Source: Aristaeella lactis (GTDB lineage Bacteria > Bacillota > Clostridia > Christensenellales > Aristaeellaceae). From it: DNA of 64,000 nt. Shown here piece by piece: positions 16,895-24,815 of the stretch. The notes under the pieces were generated by a model. That model had not been told where the DNA came from. It saw only the letters and a list, made by a program, of their open reading frames with translations, and made no database searches. The stretch covers positions 2,356,001 through 2,420,000 of the forward strand of contig NZ_CP069421.1 of assembly GCF_018118585.1 (NCBI RefSeq). The letters run 5' to 3'. The position numbers and the translations under genes are program-made. How positions within the stretch are numbered: the stretch's first letter is position 1; every line of letters begins with the position of its first letter.

Positions 16895-18466
16895 TCAGTT
16901 GGAGTGGGTCGCGGTGTAGTTCCGCTGATAGATTTCCATGTACTGCTCAAGGCCCATGCTGTTCAGGCGGGCGATATAATCGTCCCATTCCTCTTCAACA
17001 CCGCCGCTGGACAGCCACTTGGCGCGCATTTCCTCGGCGTAGTTGATGATGTCGGTCTTGATCAGGTTCAGGTCATCAGTATCCTCTTCGCTGAGGATCA
17101 TGCTGGGCAGGTAAACGCTGGTGGCATACTTGCGGTAGTAGTTCTCGTTGCGGTCGAACTTCGCCTGGTGACCGGCGGAACGCGGGATCTTGCTGCCGAA
17201 GAAGTCGCTGGTCAGCGCGATCGGGCCGTCGGACGCGAAGGCTTCCTTATAGCGGAACTCGTCATAGCTCATGCCTTCGGGGGTATCGATATAGTCATAG
17301 GTGCCGTCGCCGTTGTCCTTGATGTTGATACCGATGGGGCCCAGGTCGCACTGCATGGACTGGATCGGATCATAGAAGGTGTCCACCCACCGCATCAGCA
17401 GGGCAGGATCCTTACAGACGTTGGTGATGGAGAAACCGGTGGCCGCCATGGTGGAGTCGGGAGAGGTGCCCCAGGATGTGGTGCCGTTCGGTCCGAGGAG
17501 GGGGCTCATGGGTTCATACTCATCCTCATGGACGGTGCCCAGATCGAAGCTGTTCCAGCACATGAACACGCCGATGTTGGCGATCTCACCCTGGTTCTGG
17601 GAGTTGTAGGTCTTCTTGTCCATGGTAAAGCCTTCCTGATCGATCAGGCCCTTGGCAAAGAAGTGCTCATACAGGTATTTGCAGCCTTCCTTGTAGCCTT
17701 CGGTAGCCGGAACGAAAACCAGTTTGCCGTCTTCACCCACAACGATATGAGTGTTGCCCGCGGCCAGGGTGTCGGCATAGCCGAACGCGCCGAAGAAGCC
17801 GCCGATGTCGCGCTGGGATCCCAGGAACTTGAAGGTCATGGGGATCTCATCATTAGGATCTCCGTTGCCGTTGGCATCCTGCTCTTTGAAAGCGGTCAGT
17901 ACAGTTTCGAGTTCCTCGAGGGTGGTGGGTTTTTCCAGGCCCAGGCGCTCCAGCCAGGTCTTGTTGATCATGATGTTGGAAGCGATGGTGCCATCTTCAC
18001 CTTCCTGCACATAGGGGGTGGAGTAGATGTTGCCGTCGGGAGCGGTGATCATGGACTTGATGTCCGGGCGGCGCTCCAGCAGCGCCTTCAGGTTGGGAGC
18101 ATACTCCTCGATCAGGTCATTCAGCGGGATCAGGATGCCCTGGGAGCCATAAACAACCAGGTCGGAAGAGCTCAGGGAGAACTTGCCGAAGAATCCATCC
18201 GGCAGGTCCTTGTTGGCAGCCAGCAGCAGGTTTTTCTTCTCATCGTATTCCGCCTGCTGGATCTGTTCCCAGTTGATATGTACGCCGGTCAGTTCCTCCA
18301 GGTTCTTGAAGAACACCATTTCATCCGGATTGCCGTGCAGCGGCCGGATACGGATGATCAGGTTGAATTCCGCAGGGGAATCCACCAGGGGGTAGCCTTC
18401 AGCCAGCGCTGCCGCGCAGGACAGCATCAGGGCCAGGGCCAGGATGATTGCCAGGAACCGTTTCAT
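16895..18466 (-). CDS. Extracellular solute-binding protein of an LplA-type sugar ABC transporter
   Basis: 523 residues from ATG 18466, chosen for AGGAGGAGAGACAC directly upstream. Signal MKRFLAIILALALMLSCAAALAEG; the cysteine at position 17 could be lipidated, though the box (MLSC) is imperfect. The long mature protein (DGFFGKFSLSSSDLVVYGSQGILIPLNDLIEEYAPN ... DKKTYNSQNQGEIANIGVFMCW) is the large solute-binding type found with LplB/LplC permeases (YtcQ-like). It captures an oligosaccharide outside the cell. The permease genes lie upstream on the same strand, separated by an unusual 586-bp repeat-rich gap. Confidence 0.9.
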   Translation of the reverse strand: MKRFLAIILALALMLSCAAALAEGYPLVDSPAEFNLIIRIRPLHGNPDEMVFFKNLEELTGVHINWEQIQQAEYDEKKNLLLAANKDLPDGFFGKFSLSSSDLVVYGSQGILIPLNDLIEEYAPNLKALLERRPDIKSMITAPDGNIYSTPYVQEGEDGTIASNIMINKTWLERLGLEKPTTLEELETVLTAFKEQDANGNGDPNDEIPMTFKFLGSQRDIGGFFGAFGYADTLAAGNTHIVVGEDGKLVFVPATEGYKEGCKYLYEHFFAKGLIDQEGFTMDKKTYNSQNQGEIANIGVFMCWNSFDLGTVHEDEYEPMSPLLGPNGTTSWGTSPDSTMAATGFSITNVCKDPALLMRWVDTFYDPIQSMQCDLGPIGINIKDNGDGTYDYIDTPEGMSYDEFRYKEAFASDGPIALTSDFFGSKIPRSAGHQAKFDRNENYYRKYATSVYLPSMILSEEDTDDLNLIKTDIINYAEEMRAKWLSSGGVEEEWDDYIARLNSMGLEQYMEIYQRNYTATHSN

Positions 18467-18523
18467 GTGTCTCTCCTCCTTGAAAAAATGATTTATTGCA
18501 GGGCAGACAGCCCTTAAAGCCAA

Positions 18524-18562
18524 TTCAGAATTAAGAATTCAGAATTCAGAATTATTGGTCAT
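18524..18562. repeat. AATTCAG/AATTAAG tandem array
   Basis: Five near-tandem 7-9-base units (AATTCAG, AATTAAG, AATTCAG, AATTCAG, AATTATT). One of about a dozen such arrays in the window, all intergenic. Confidence 0.75.
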
Positions 18563-18612
18563 ACCGCATGAGAGTTAACAGTGAGGAGTTTGGAGTGAAG
18601 AAGCTCCCCATA

Positions 18613-18657
18613 TGTCATTTCGACCAAGGCCGCAGGCCGCGCGGAGAAATCTGAAAA
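18613..18657. repeat. TGTCATTTCGACC dispersed repeat, copy 1
   Basis: TGTCATTTCGACCAAGGCC... to GAGAAATCTGAAAA. Inverted pairing ATTTC/GAAAT surrounds GGCC-gca-GGCC. An identical copy lies 110 bp downstream, and a diverged copy with a different, still complementary, inner hairpin lies at 40425-40469. Elements of this 'TCATTTCGA...GAAATCT' type are widespread in intergenic DNA of Clostridia and Bacteroidota (general knowledge). Confidence 0.85.
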
Positions 18658-18722
18658 GCCGGGACGACAGTAAAGAGTGAAGAGTTTCCAGTGAAAAGTG
18701 AAGAGTGAAAAGCTTCCCCTTG

Positions 18723-18767
18723 TGTCATTTCGACCAAGGCCGCAGGCCGCGCGGAGAAATCTGAAAA
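18723..18767. repeat. TGTCATTTCGACC dispersed repeat, copy 2
   Basis: The 45-base core is identical to copy 1, with similar flanks (AGCTCCCC versus AGCTTCCCC before, CGGGACG after). The two copies are separated by simple AGTGAAGAGT/AGTGAAAAGT motifs. Confidence 0.85.
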
Positions 18768-18819
18768 ATCCGGGACGCCAGCGATGAGTTTCCAGTGAAG
18801 AGTGAAGAGTTTTCAGTTA

Positions 18820-19068
18820 ATGATAGGCTTTGTGAAAGGCTTAACCTTTCACTGCCCCGCAACCTCAATCGTCGCAGTGAATGGCTTTCAGCCTTTTACT
18901 GCCCCGCAATCTCAATCGTCGCATTGCTCCCTTGGAGCGGTCGCACTGCTCGTTTCGATTGACTCGTTCGGATCGCTTTTGTCTTCGACAAATGACCCAC
19001 TGTGACACCGCTTCCCTCGCTCCCCGATCAAATGATAGGCTTTGTGAAAGGCTTAACCTTTCACTGCG
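18820..19068. repeat. Hairpin repeats and duplicated 3' end of the LplC-type permease gene
   Basis: The 37 bases from AATGATAGGC to CTTTCACTGC occur at 18820-18856 and again, identically, at 19031-19067. In the second place they include the last codons and stop (19053) of the permease gene. Between them are two further units, GTGAAAGG-cttaa-CCTTTCAC and GTGAATGGCTTTCAGCC, each followed by ACTGCCCCGCAA(C/T)CTCAATCGTCGCA (18850-18923), and small hairpins such as GCTCC-ctt-GGAGC and TTTGTC-ttc-GACAAA. The stretch 18467-19052 holds no convincing gene. Confidence 0.75.
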
Positions 19069-19976
19069 CCTATCATTACCCCCTGAATGAAATACCTCTG
19101 CAGGAAGGGATACAGGATCAGCAGCGGGAGGGAACTGGCGATGATCACGCCGTATTTGATAAGGTCACCCAGCCGCATCTGGGCCGCCAGGTTCGCCGCG
19201 TCGTCCACCATATCATTCATGGAATTCTCAAACAGGATGCTCCGCAGCACCAGCTGCAGCGGATACTTACCGGTTGTCCGCAGGTAGTACAGTGCGTTGG
19301 AATAGCTGTTCCAGTGGTTCACCGCGTAAAAAAGGATCAGTACAGCGATAATAGGCATGGACAGCGGCATCACGATCCGGGCAAAAAACTGTACATTGGT
19401 TGCTCCGTCCAGCTGGGCTGCCTCCAGCAGGTCATCCGGAATGGTCTGCTGGAAGAAAGTCCGGGCAACGATCAGGTTCCAGGAACTCACCGCCACAGGA
19501 ATGATCAGCGCCCATATCGTATCCAGCATGTTCAGGTCACGCACCAGCAGGTATGTGGGGATCAGGCCGCCGGAGAAGATCATGGTAAAGGTGATCAGCA
19601 TCATGAAGAAATTCCGGCCAACCAGGTCCTTCCGGGACAGGGCATAAGCCGCCGGAACCGTCAGGACCATATTCACTATCGTACCCACCACGGTATACAT
19701 GATCGTATTCCGGTAACCGGTAAAGAAAGATTCATAGTCCAGGATACGCCTGTATCCGTCCAGGGTCACTTTAACCGGATACAGAAACACCTTACCGGCA
19801 TTGACATCCACCGGATCCGAAATGGAAGCGATCACGATGAAGTACAGTGGATAGGCCACCACCAGCAGGCAGATCGTCAGGATCACATAGTTCATGATGT
19901 CGAACACCCGGTCCGCCCTGGTTTCGCTGATTTTTGCCCGGCGTTCGTTTTTTACCGCCAGTTCTGTATGCAGCAT
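19053..19976 (-). CDS. Carbohydrate ABC transporter permease, LplC/YtcP type
   Basis: 307 residues with six membrane segments (first about residues 29-48, ILTICLLVVAYPLYFIVIASI). The inner-membrane loop EAAQLDGATNVQFFARIVMPLS is the EAA motif that docks the ATPase. MalG/LplC-like family of CUT1 sugar importers. Encoded 30 bases after its partner permease (stop 20007, start 19976). No ATPase gene is nearby; CUT1 systems of this type in Bacillota often share a housekeeping MsmX-type ATPase. The last codons lie within a duplicated hairpin repeat. Confidence 0.92.
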   Translation of the reverse strand: MLHTELAVKNERRAKISETRADRVFDIMNYVILTICLLVVAYPLYFIVIASISDPVDVNAGKVFLYPVKVTLDGYRRILDYESFFTGYRNTIMYTVVGTIVNMVLTVPAAYALSRKDLVGRNFFMMLITFTMIFSGGLIPTYLLVRDLNMLDTIWALIIPVAVSSWNLIVARTFFQQTIPDDLLEAAQLDGATNVQFFARIVMPLSMPIIAVLILFYAVNHWNSYSNALYYLRTTGKYPLQLVLRSILFENSMNDMVDDAANLAAQMRLGDLIKYGVIIASSLPLLILYPFLQRYFIQGVMIGAVKG

Positions 19977-20006
19977 ACGTGCCCCCTCCTTTCTGCCGGA
20001 ATACGC

Positions 20007-20960
20007 TCAGAAGAGCGAAGAATCGGATACTTTCTTGGAAATAAAGTTCACGGTAGTGATCAGCACAAGATTCACAACGGATTCAAACATACCTACAGCC
20101 GTGGAATAGCTGGGCTGGTTTTCCAGCAAGCCTCTCTGGTAAACATGAACCGAAATGATTTCCGCTGTGGATTTATTCAGGGATGTCTGCATCAGGTAAG
20201 CCTTGTCAAAACCGACTGTCATCACTTTACCGGCGCTGAGAATGAACATGATCACCACTGTGGGGAGAATGCCGGGCAGGTCAATATGCCAGACCCGCTG
20301 GTACTTGTTGGCTCCGTCCATGATGGCCGCCTCATGCAGTTCCGGATTAATCCCGGACAGCGCCGCCAGGTAGATGATGCTGCCCCAGCCGGCATTCTGC
20401 CAGATTTCCGAACCGATATACAGGGGCCGGAACCAGGAAGGTTCGCCTGTAAAGTGAATGCGTTCCCCGCCCAAAGCCGCGATCAGGTGATTGACAATAC
20501 CGTTCCGCGGGGAAAAGAACAGGAAAATCATGCCCACCAGCACTACCGTGGAAATGAAGTGCGGCGCATAGATGGTTGTCTGCACCAGCTTCTTATATTT
20601 CTTTGACGGCATCTGGTTCAGCAGCAATGCCAGAATGATTGGTACCGGGAAAGAGAGCAGCAGACTTCCCACACTGATCATCAGGGTATTCGTCAGCAGC
20701 CGGACAAAATTGGGGCCGCGGAAAAACTGGTCAAAATATTTCATTCCGACCCAGGCACTGCCCCAGATCCCTTCGCTGGCCTTATATCTTCTGAAGGCAA
20801 TCTGCAGTCCAAACATCGGGATGTAACGCATGACGATAAAATATGCCAGGGCAGGCAGCAGGAAAAGATAAAGCTGCCAGTTGCAAAGAATCTTTTTTAT
20901 CCTTCTCTGTCCCCTGGTCAGCCGCAGATCCCTGCCCGGGTCTTTCGCCAGCGTTGTCAT
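20007..20960 (-). CDS. Sugar ABC transporter permease, LplB/YteP type
   Basis: 317 residues, six membrane segments (first about 31-50, LYLFLLPALAYFIVMRYIPMFGLQ). The EAA loop HEAAIMDGANKYQRVWHIDLPGILP is clear. LplB family, usually importing plant-polysaccharide fragments. First gene of the permease pair and nearest to the divergent AraC regulator, whose control it probably shares. Start ATG 20960. Confidence 0.92.
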   Translation of the reverse strand: MTTLAKDPGRDLRLTRGQRRIKKILCNWQLYLFLLPALAYFIVMRYIPMFGLQIAFRRYKASEGIWGSAWVGMKYFDQFFRGPNFVRLLTNTLMISVGSLLLSFPVPIILALLLNQMPSKKYKKLVQTTIYAPHFISTVVLVGMIFLFFSPRNGIVNHLIAALGGERIHFTGEPSWFRPLYIGSEIWQNAGWGSIIYLAALSGINPELHEAAIMDGANKYQRVWHIDLPGILPTVVIMFILSAGKVMTVGFDKAYLMQTSLNKSTAEIISVHVYQRGLLENQPSYSTAVGMFESVVNLVLITTVNFISKKVSDSSLF

Positions 20961-21031
20961 TCCGCTTCCACCGCGCCTTTCGCTTTTTTATGAAAACTGT
21001 TTTCGGAACCCGTGCTCCTTTTGATGTCAAA

Positions 21032-21060
21032 ATCGTATGTGTTTTGTGCCAGATAGTCAA
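21032..21060 (-). promoter_or_regulatory. Promoter of the LplB-LplC-solute-binding operon
   Basis: Minus strand TTGACT (21055-21060), 17-base spacer, TACGAT (21032-21037), about 70 bases before the permease start. Lies in the 323-bp divergent region shared with the AraC regulator. Confidence 0.65.
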
Positions 21061-21176
21061 TCTTCAGTTTTTGAATGGATATTCATTTATTGAAAATCCA
21101 CTTTTTTTCGTGCGCAAGTATGCATTTTTTGAATCATCAATTTTGCCAATTCATCGTCCGTTTCCCTTTCCCGCCA

Positions 21177-21206
21177 TTGTCCCCGGAGACGGCAAAATGA
21201 TATAAT
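21177..21206 (+). promoter_or_regulatory. Promoter of the AraC-type regulator gene
   Basis: TTGTCC (21177-21182), 18-base spacer, TATAAT (21201-21206). Start codon is 78 bases further on. Confidence 0.65.
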
Positions 21207-21283
21207 ACCCCAATCAGAGTACGTTCTGAAATAAACAGAAGCCGGAAGAATCCCCTTCCGGCGAAAAAAAGGCAGCGGTTCCG

Positions 21284-23536
21284 ATGAAAAGCAAGAGCAA
21301 AACCTTTTATCGCTATATCCTGTCCTACGCGCTGGTGCTCTTTTTGCCGGTTGCCGTGCTTTTTACGCTGTTCAATTCCTTTCTTTTTGACCGTTACAGC
21401 CATGAAATTGCCGAAAGCAGTTCCCGCCTGCTGGGCCAGATGCAGGAAAACCTGGATACCCAGCTGGAACAGCTAGTCAACATCTCCTATATGATCCAGA
21501 ACAACTCCGTGGTCAACCTCCGTACCAACGAAGGCGACGTGGTCGCGGCCCGCAAAGCGGTGGAGACCTTAGGCGTCCTTCATTCCGTTTCCTCCCTGCC
21601 GGATCACCTGGTCACCTACCGTTCCGGTACGGATTACTGCTTTACCTCGTCCTCCCGCATCAGTCCTGAAAAGCTCTTCACCAGCCAGCTGGTTTACGCC
21701 AGCCATACCCTGGAGGATTTCTACGCCGCTGTGGACCGGCCGGAGAACATCTTTACCTGGCCCGCGGATACAGTACGACAGTACGGCGGACAGGAAACGG
21801 AATATATCACGCTGTTTATCTCCGCCTCCGGCGGCGTCAGGACACCGAAGCTCCGCACCGCCTACCTGATCCCCTCCTCCCGCATCCGCAGCAGCGTCAG
21901 CAGCATTACGGAAGAATACGGTGGAAGCATCCAGATCACCGATCCGGAGGGCACCCTGCTGCTGGGCATCGGCCCGGTCACCCGGGAGGAATACCTGCAG
22001 GCGGGAACGCCTGCCGCCGGTGACACTGTTTCCCTCAGCGGGGAGAAGTACCTGCTTTCCTCCGCCCATTCCTCTGTGGCCGGCTGGGACTATACCGTAC
22101 TGATCCCCTCCCGGGTCATCGAAGCGCCAATGCAGCACATGCGCCAGCTGATGATCCTTTTGCTGATCGCCGTGTCCGTCATTGGTGCCACGGCAGTCTA
22201 TTTCCTTTCCAACCTGCACTACAAACCCCTCAAACGCCTGACCGAAAAAGCCCTGAGCAGCCACGACCCGCAGCCCGGCGCGTCCCGCGGCGGTCCGGCG
22301 GATGAAATGCGCCAGGTGGAAGCCGTATTGGATGCCCTGGCCCAGGAAAGCCGGTCCAGCCGCATGGCACTGGAGGAAAGCCGGTCCGTACTGCTGCAGA
22401 ACGGCCTGCACCGGCTGCTGTCCGGCGAATATACTCCCGCCCTGAAAGAAGAGCTTTCCCGGAACGGCCTGTCCCTTTCCGATACAGGAATGTACCGGAT
22501 GGCTGTGCTGGATTGTGACAAAACCCGACTTTCCGTCCTGCGGGAGGAAGCGGACGTCTTTATGGCTTCCCTTTCCTTCGGCAACCAGGACGCGGTGCTC
22601 TGCTCCTCCCTTCCCGGAGAAGGCTGCTTCGCCATCCTGTTCCCCGGTGCCGGGGAAGATGACGGCATTGAAGACAGCCTTTACAGCCTGAAGGACCGGC
22701 TGGAGGACGTCTGCGGCGTTCCGGTCTCAGTCGGACTCAGCCTGCCCTGTTCCGCACAGGATATCGGCGAAGCTTATTCCCAGGCAGTCCGCGCGCTGCA
22801 GTTCCGCCTGGTGCGGGGCAGCGGATGTCTGGTGGTCTATTCCGCGGATCCGGGGACCGTTTCCTCCCTGCAGGACTATCCCCGGGAACAGCTGGAGCAG
22901 CTGCAGTGGTACCTGCTGCAGCGGGATACGGAAAATGTTTCCCGGCTTCTCCACCGCCTGCTGGGCAGCCTGCAGAAAGATTCTGTTTCATTCAACTTTG
23001 TCCGCATGGTTTGCTTTGACGTGGTCAACATGACTGTCCGCACCCTTTATACCGGACGGGAAGGAACTCCCGCCCCGGCTGTACGGCCCGAGATGCTGGA
23101 ACAGCTGCTCTCCTTTGACACAGTACCGGAACTGGTGGGTCAGCTGGAAACCTTTGTGGATGAAACCTGCGCCTCCATGGAAACCCTCCAACCGGACAGC
23201 GGCTATGACCGCCTGCAGGAAATGAAAGCCTATATTGAGGAGAACTGCTTTGATGAGATCTTCTCCCTGCAGGCCATGGCGGACCGTTTCAGCCTGACGC
23301 CTTCCAACCTGTCCCACTACTTCAAGAGCTGCGCCGGTCAGGGCGTTCTGGAATACGTCCAGTCCCGGCGCAAAAAAGAAGCCTGCCGGCTCCTGTCACA
23401 GACTGACGAACCCGTGCAAGTTGTCGGGGAAAAGGTGGGCATGCCCAACGTGTCCTCCTTCATTCGCTTCTTCAAGCAGCAGACAGGGATCACTCCCGGC
23501 CAGTACCGCAAGCAGAACCGGAACACTGCGGAGTAA
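21284..23536 (+). CDS. Membrane-bound AraC-family regulator of the sugar ABC genes
   Basis: 750 residues. Two membrane helices (about 12-32, SYALVLFLPVAVLFTLFNSF; about 287-308, LMILLLIAVSVIGATAVYFL) flank an extracellular sensor of about 250 residues; a cytoplasmic middle region follows, and the C-terminal 100 residues are an AraC double helix-turn-helix (FSLQAMADRFSLTPSNLSHYFK and VQVVGEKVGMPNVSSFIRFFKQQTGITPGQYR). Proteins of this build sense extracellular sugars and activate adjacent LplABC-type genes. It is divergent from the permeases, consistent with local control. Confidence 0.92.
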   Translation: MKSKSKTFYRYILSYALVLFLPVAVLFTLFNSFLFDRYSHEIAESSSRLLGQMQENLDTQLEQLVNISYMIQNNSVVNLRTNEGDVVAARKAVETLGVLHSVSSLPDHLVTYRSGTDYCFTSSSRISPEKLFTSQLVYASHTLEDFYAAVDRPENIFTWPADTVRQYGGQETEYITLFISASGGVRTPKLRTAYLIPSSRIRSSVSSITEEYGGSIQITDPEGTLLLGIGPVTREEYLQAGTPAAGDTVSLSGEKYLLSSAHSSVAGWDYTVLIPSRVIEAPMQHMRQLMILLLIAVSVIGATAVYFLSNLHYKPLKRLTEKALSSHDPQPGASRGGPADEMRQVEAVLDALAQESRSSRMALEESRSVLLQNGLHRLLSGEYTPALKEELSRNGLSLSDTGMYRMAVLDCDKTRLSVLREEADVFMASLSFGNQDAVLCSSLPGEGCFAILFPGAGEDDGIEDSLYSLKDRLEDVCGVPVSVGLSLPCSAQDIGEAYSQAVRALQFRLVRGSGCLVVYSADPGTVSSLQDYPREQLEQLQWYLLQRDTENVSRLLHRLLGSLQKDSVSFNFVRMVCFDVVNMTVRTLYTGREGTPAPAVRPEMLEQLLSFDTVPELVGQLETFVDETCASMETLQPDSGYDRLQEMKAYIEENCFDEIFSLQAMADRFSLTPSNLSHYFKSCAGQGVLEYVQSRRKKEACRLLSQTDEPVQVVGEKVGMPNVSSFIRFFKQQTGITPGQYRKQNRNTAE

Positions 23537-23552
23537 AAGTTTTCCTGACAAT

Positions 23553-23589
23553 AAAAGACGGGACGCCTTTTCACAGGCGCCCCGTCTTT
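23553..23589. terminator. Bidirectional terminator between AraC regulator and small acidic protein gene
   Basis: AAAAGACGGGaCGCC-ttttcaca-GGCGcCCCGTCTTT hairpin with A-run and T-run on the two sides; it separates two convergent genes. Confidence 0.85.
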
Positions 23590-23601
23590 GCTGCTATGAA
23601 A

Positions 23602-23784
23602 TCACAGATCTTCACGGGAAGTCTTTTCCTCCCGCGGCGGCCATTCCCGGTCCGCGTCCCAGCATTCATTCACAGCGGTTCCGTCCCGGTAGGTCTTCTC
23701 ATACGGAGAAGGCCTTTCTTCTTCCTCGTCCGGAATCTCGTCGGTCCAGTCCTTTGCCAGTTTGTCTGACAGCCGTTCGCTCAT
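23602..23784 (-). CDS. Small acidic protein, unknown function
   Basis: 60 residues from ATG 23784 (MSERLSDKLAKDWTDEIPDE), with AAGGAGGGGCTGAAG just upstream. Strongly acidic, Trp-containing and without membrane segments. A longer in-frame reading to 23841 has no ribosome site. It sits 53 bases after the next upstream gene and probably shares its promoter. No family recognised. Confidence 0.72.
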   Translation of the reverse strand: MSERLSDKLAKDWTDEIPDEEEERPSPYEKTYRDGTAVNECWDADREWPPREEKTSREDL

Positions 23785-23837
23785 CTTCAGCCCCTCCTTT
23801 TTCTTTATCTTTCCGGAAGACCTTCTTCCGGGAATAA

Positions 23838-24062
23838 TCAATATATCTTCTCTATTTCGCCGGTAATGCCGTACCGTTTCCGGAACTGTTCCAGGTCTTC
23901 CGGGGTACGCAGCAGCATCACCTCTTCAACATGCCCGTCCGGATTGCGGAAACCGGCCACCTGCTCCCCCGTGCAGATACTGCAGCGGATTACAGGGGTT
24001 CCGTGATACTCCATATGGACAGGCTGCCCGGCCTTCTTTTTATGAAACAGGGAAAAGGCCAC
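23838..24062 (-). CDS. Small CxxC protein, unknown function
   Basis: 74 residues if started at GTG 24062 (VAFSLFHKKKAGQPVHMEYHG). I prefer this start because AAGGAGGG lies 8 bases before it, while the in-frame ATG at 24080 actually contains that ribosome site and has none of its own; the furthest ATG (24149) overlaps the promoter. Contains CSIC, which could bind metal, and a C-terminal helix (RTPEDLEQFRKRYG). Function unknown. Confidence 0.72.
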   Translation of the reverse strand: MAFSLFHKKKAGQPVHMEYHGTPVIRCSICTGEQVAGFRNPDGHVEEVMLLRTPEDLEQFRKRYGITGEIEKIY

Positions 24063-24120
24063 AGGCGGTCCCTCCTTCATACTGTTCCGGTATGCTGTAA
24101 AACTGTCGCGCTTCCCGCAA

Positions 24121-24149
24121 AGTATACCATTTTTCCGTTTTTCGCACAA
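24121..24149 (-). promoter_or_regulatory. Promoter of the two small genes 24062 and 23784
   Basis: Minus strand TTGTGC (24144-24149), 17-base spacer, TGGTATACT with -10 TATACT (24121-24126). Confidence 0.65.
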
Positions 24150-24166
24150 GCCGGATACGGCCCGCC

Positions 24167-24586
24167 TCAGAACCGGATGGTGTTGATCCCCAGTTCCGCG
24201 TCCGGCTGACGGGTCAGTTCACCCGGTAATACCCGAACGAACATCTCACAGGTCAGCCCGACCCGCATTTCGATCACATGGCCGCCGTGGACCGTATGGT
24301 CCTGCCCGGCCAGGGTCGTATGCAGGTGCAGGTATACCTGCCCGTCCATTCGCGTAACACTTCCGGCCAGGCTGGTGATCTCCAGGAACTCGTTCAGTTC
24401 CTCCCGGCAGTATGCCCGCTGTTCCGGATCAAACACGCCGATCTCCGCGTGATCCACTGCCCCCAGCGCGTCCACCTGGGCCAGGCGGATATCCTCCTTT
24501 GCGCAAAGCGCCTTCAGCGTTTCCATGATGTTTTCGCCCTTATCCATCCGCACCACACAGGTGTCTCCGATCCTGCTGTATTCCAT
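24167..24586 (-). CDS. PPC (DUF296) domain protein
   Basis: 139 residues from ATG 24586 (MEYSRIGDTCVVRMDKGENI), preceded by GCAGGGAGGATAAA. The single domain matches the PPC/DUF296 fold found alone in bacteria and in plant AT-hook proteins: 'LGAVDHAEIGVFDPEQRAY', 'EITSLAGSVTR' and 'YLHLHTTLAG...VHGGHV' with the conserved histidines thought to bind zinc. Bacterial members are annotated as DNA-binding, though direct evidence is thin. Monocistronic as far as visible. Confidence 0.88.
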   Translation of the reverse strand: MEYSRIGDTCVVRMDKGENIMETLKALCAKEDIRLAQVDALGAVDHAEIGVFDPEQRAYCREELNEFLEITSLAGSVTRMDGQVYLHLHTTLAGQDHTVHGGHVIEMRVGLTCEMFVRVLPGELTRQPDAELGINTIRF

Positions 24587-24670
24587 TTTATCCTCCCTGC
24601 GCCTGCGGCGTCTTCCCGCAGGGCTCCTGTTTATAGTATTCTGCGTCTGTATCCCGTATCCCTGTTTTTC

Positions 24671-24699
24671 TTGACACATCCCATGATCCCCTGTATACT
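24671..24699 (+). promoter_or_regulatory. Promoter of the MFS transporter gene
   Basis: TTGACA (24671-24676), exactly 17 bases, TATACT (24694-24699): near-consensus sigma-A promoter. Confidence 0.82.
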
Positions 24700-24815
24700 G
24701 ACAAAAAAAGGAAAGGAAATTCCTGAGCCATGTGTACGCCCACCTGATTGAAGTAACAGCCGGATAAAAACGTTTATTTGCTGTGCTTTCCAATCAGAAA
24801 GGGTGTATTTTTCAT

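Noticed and set aside
18541-19090. Short plus-strand frames in the repeat-rich gap
   Set aside because: They read through hairpin repeats, have no ribosome sites, and translate the repeats with no conserved pattern.
24730-24747. Five-codon leader frame (ATG TGT ACG CCC ACC TGA) before the MFS gene
   Set aside because: It has a nearby AGGAAAGG, but such tiny frames occur by chance and no attenuator hairpins are visible.
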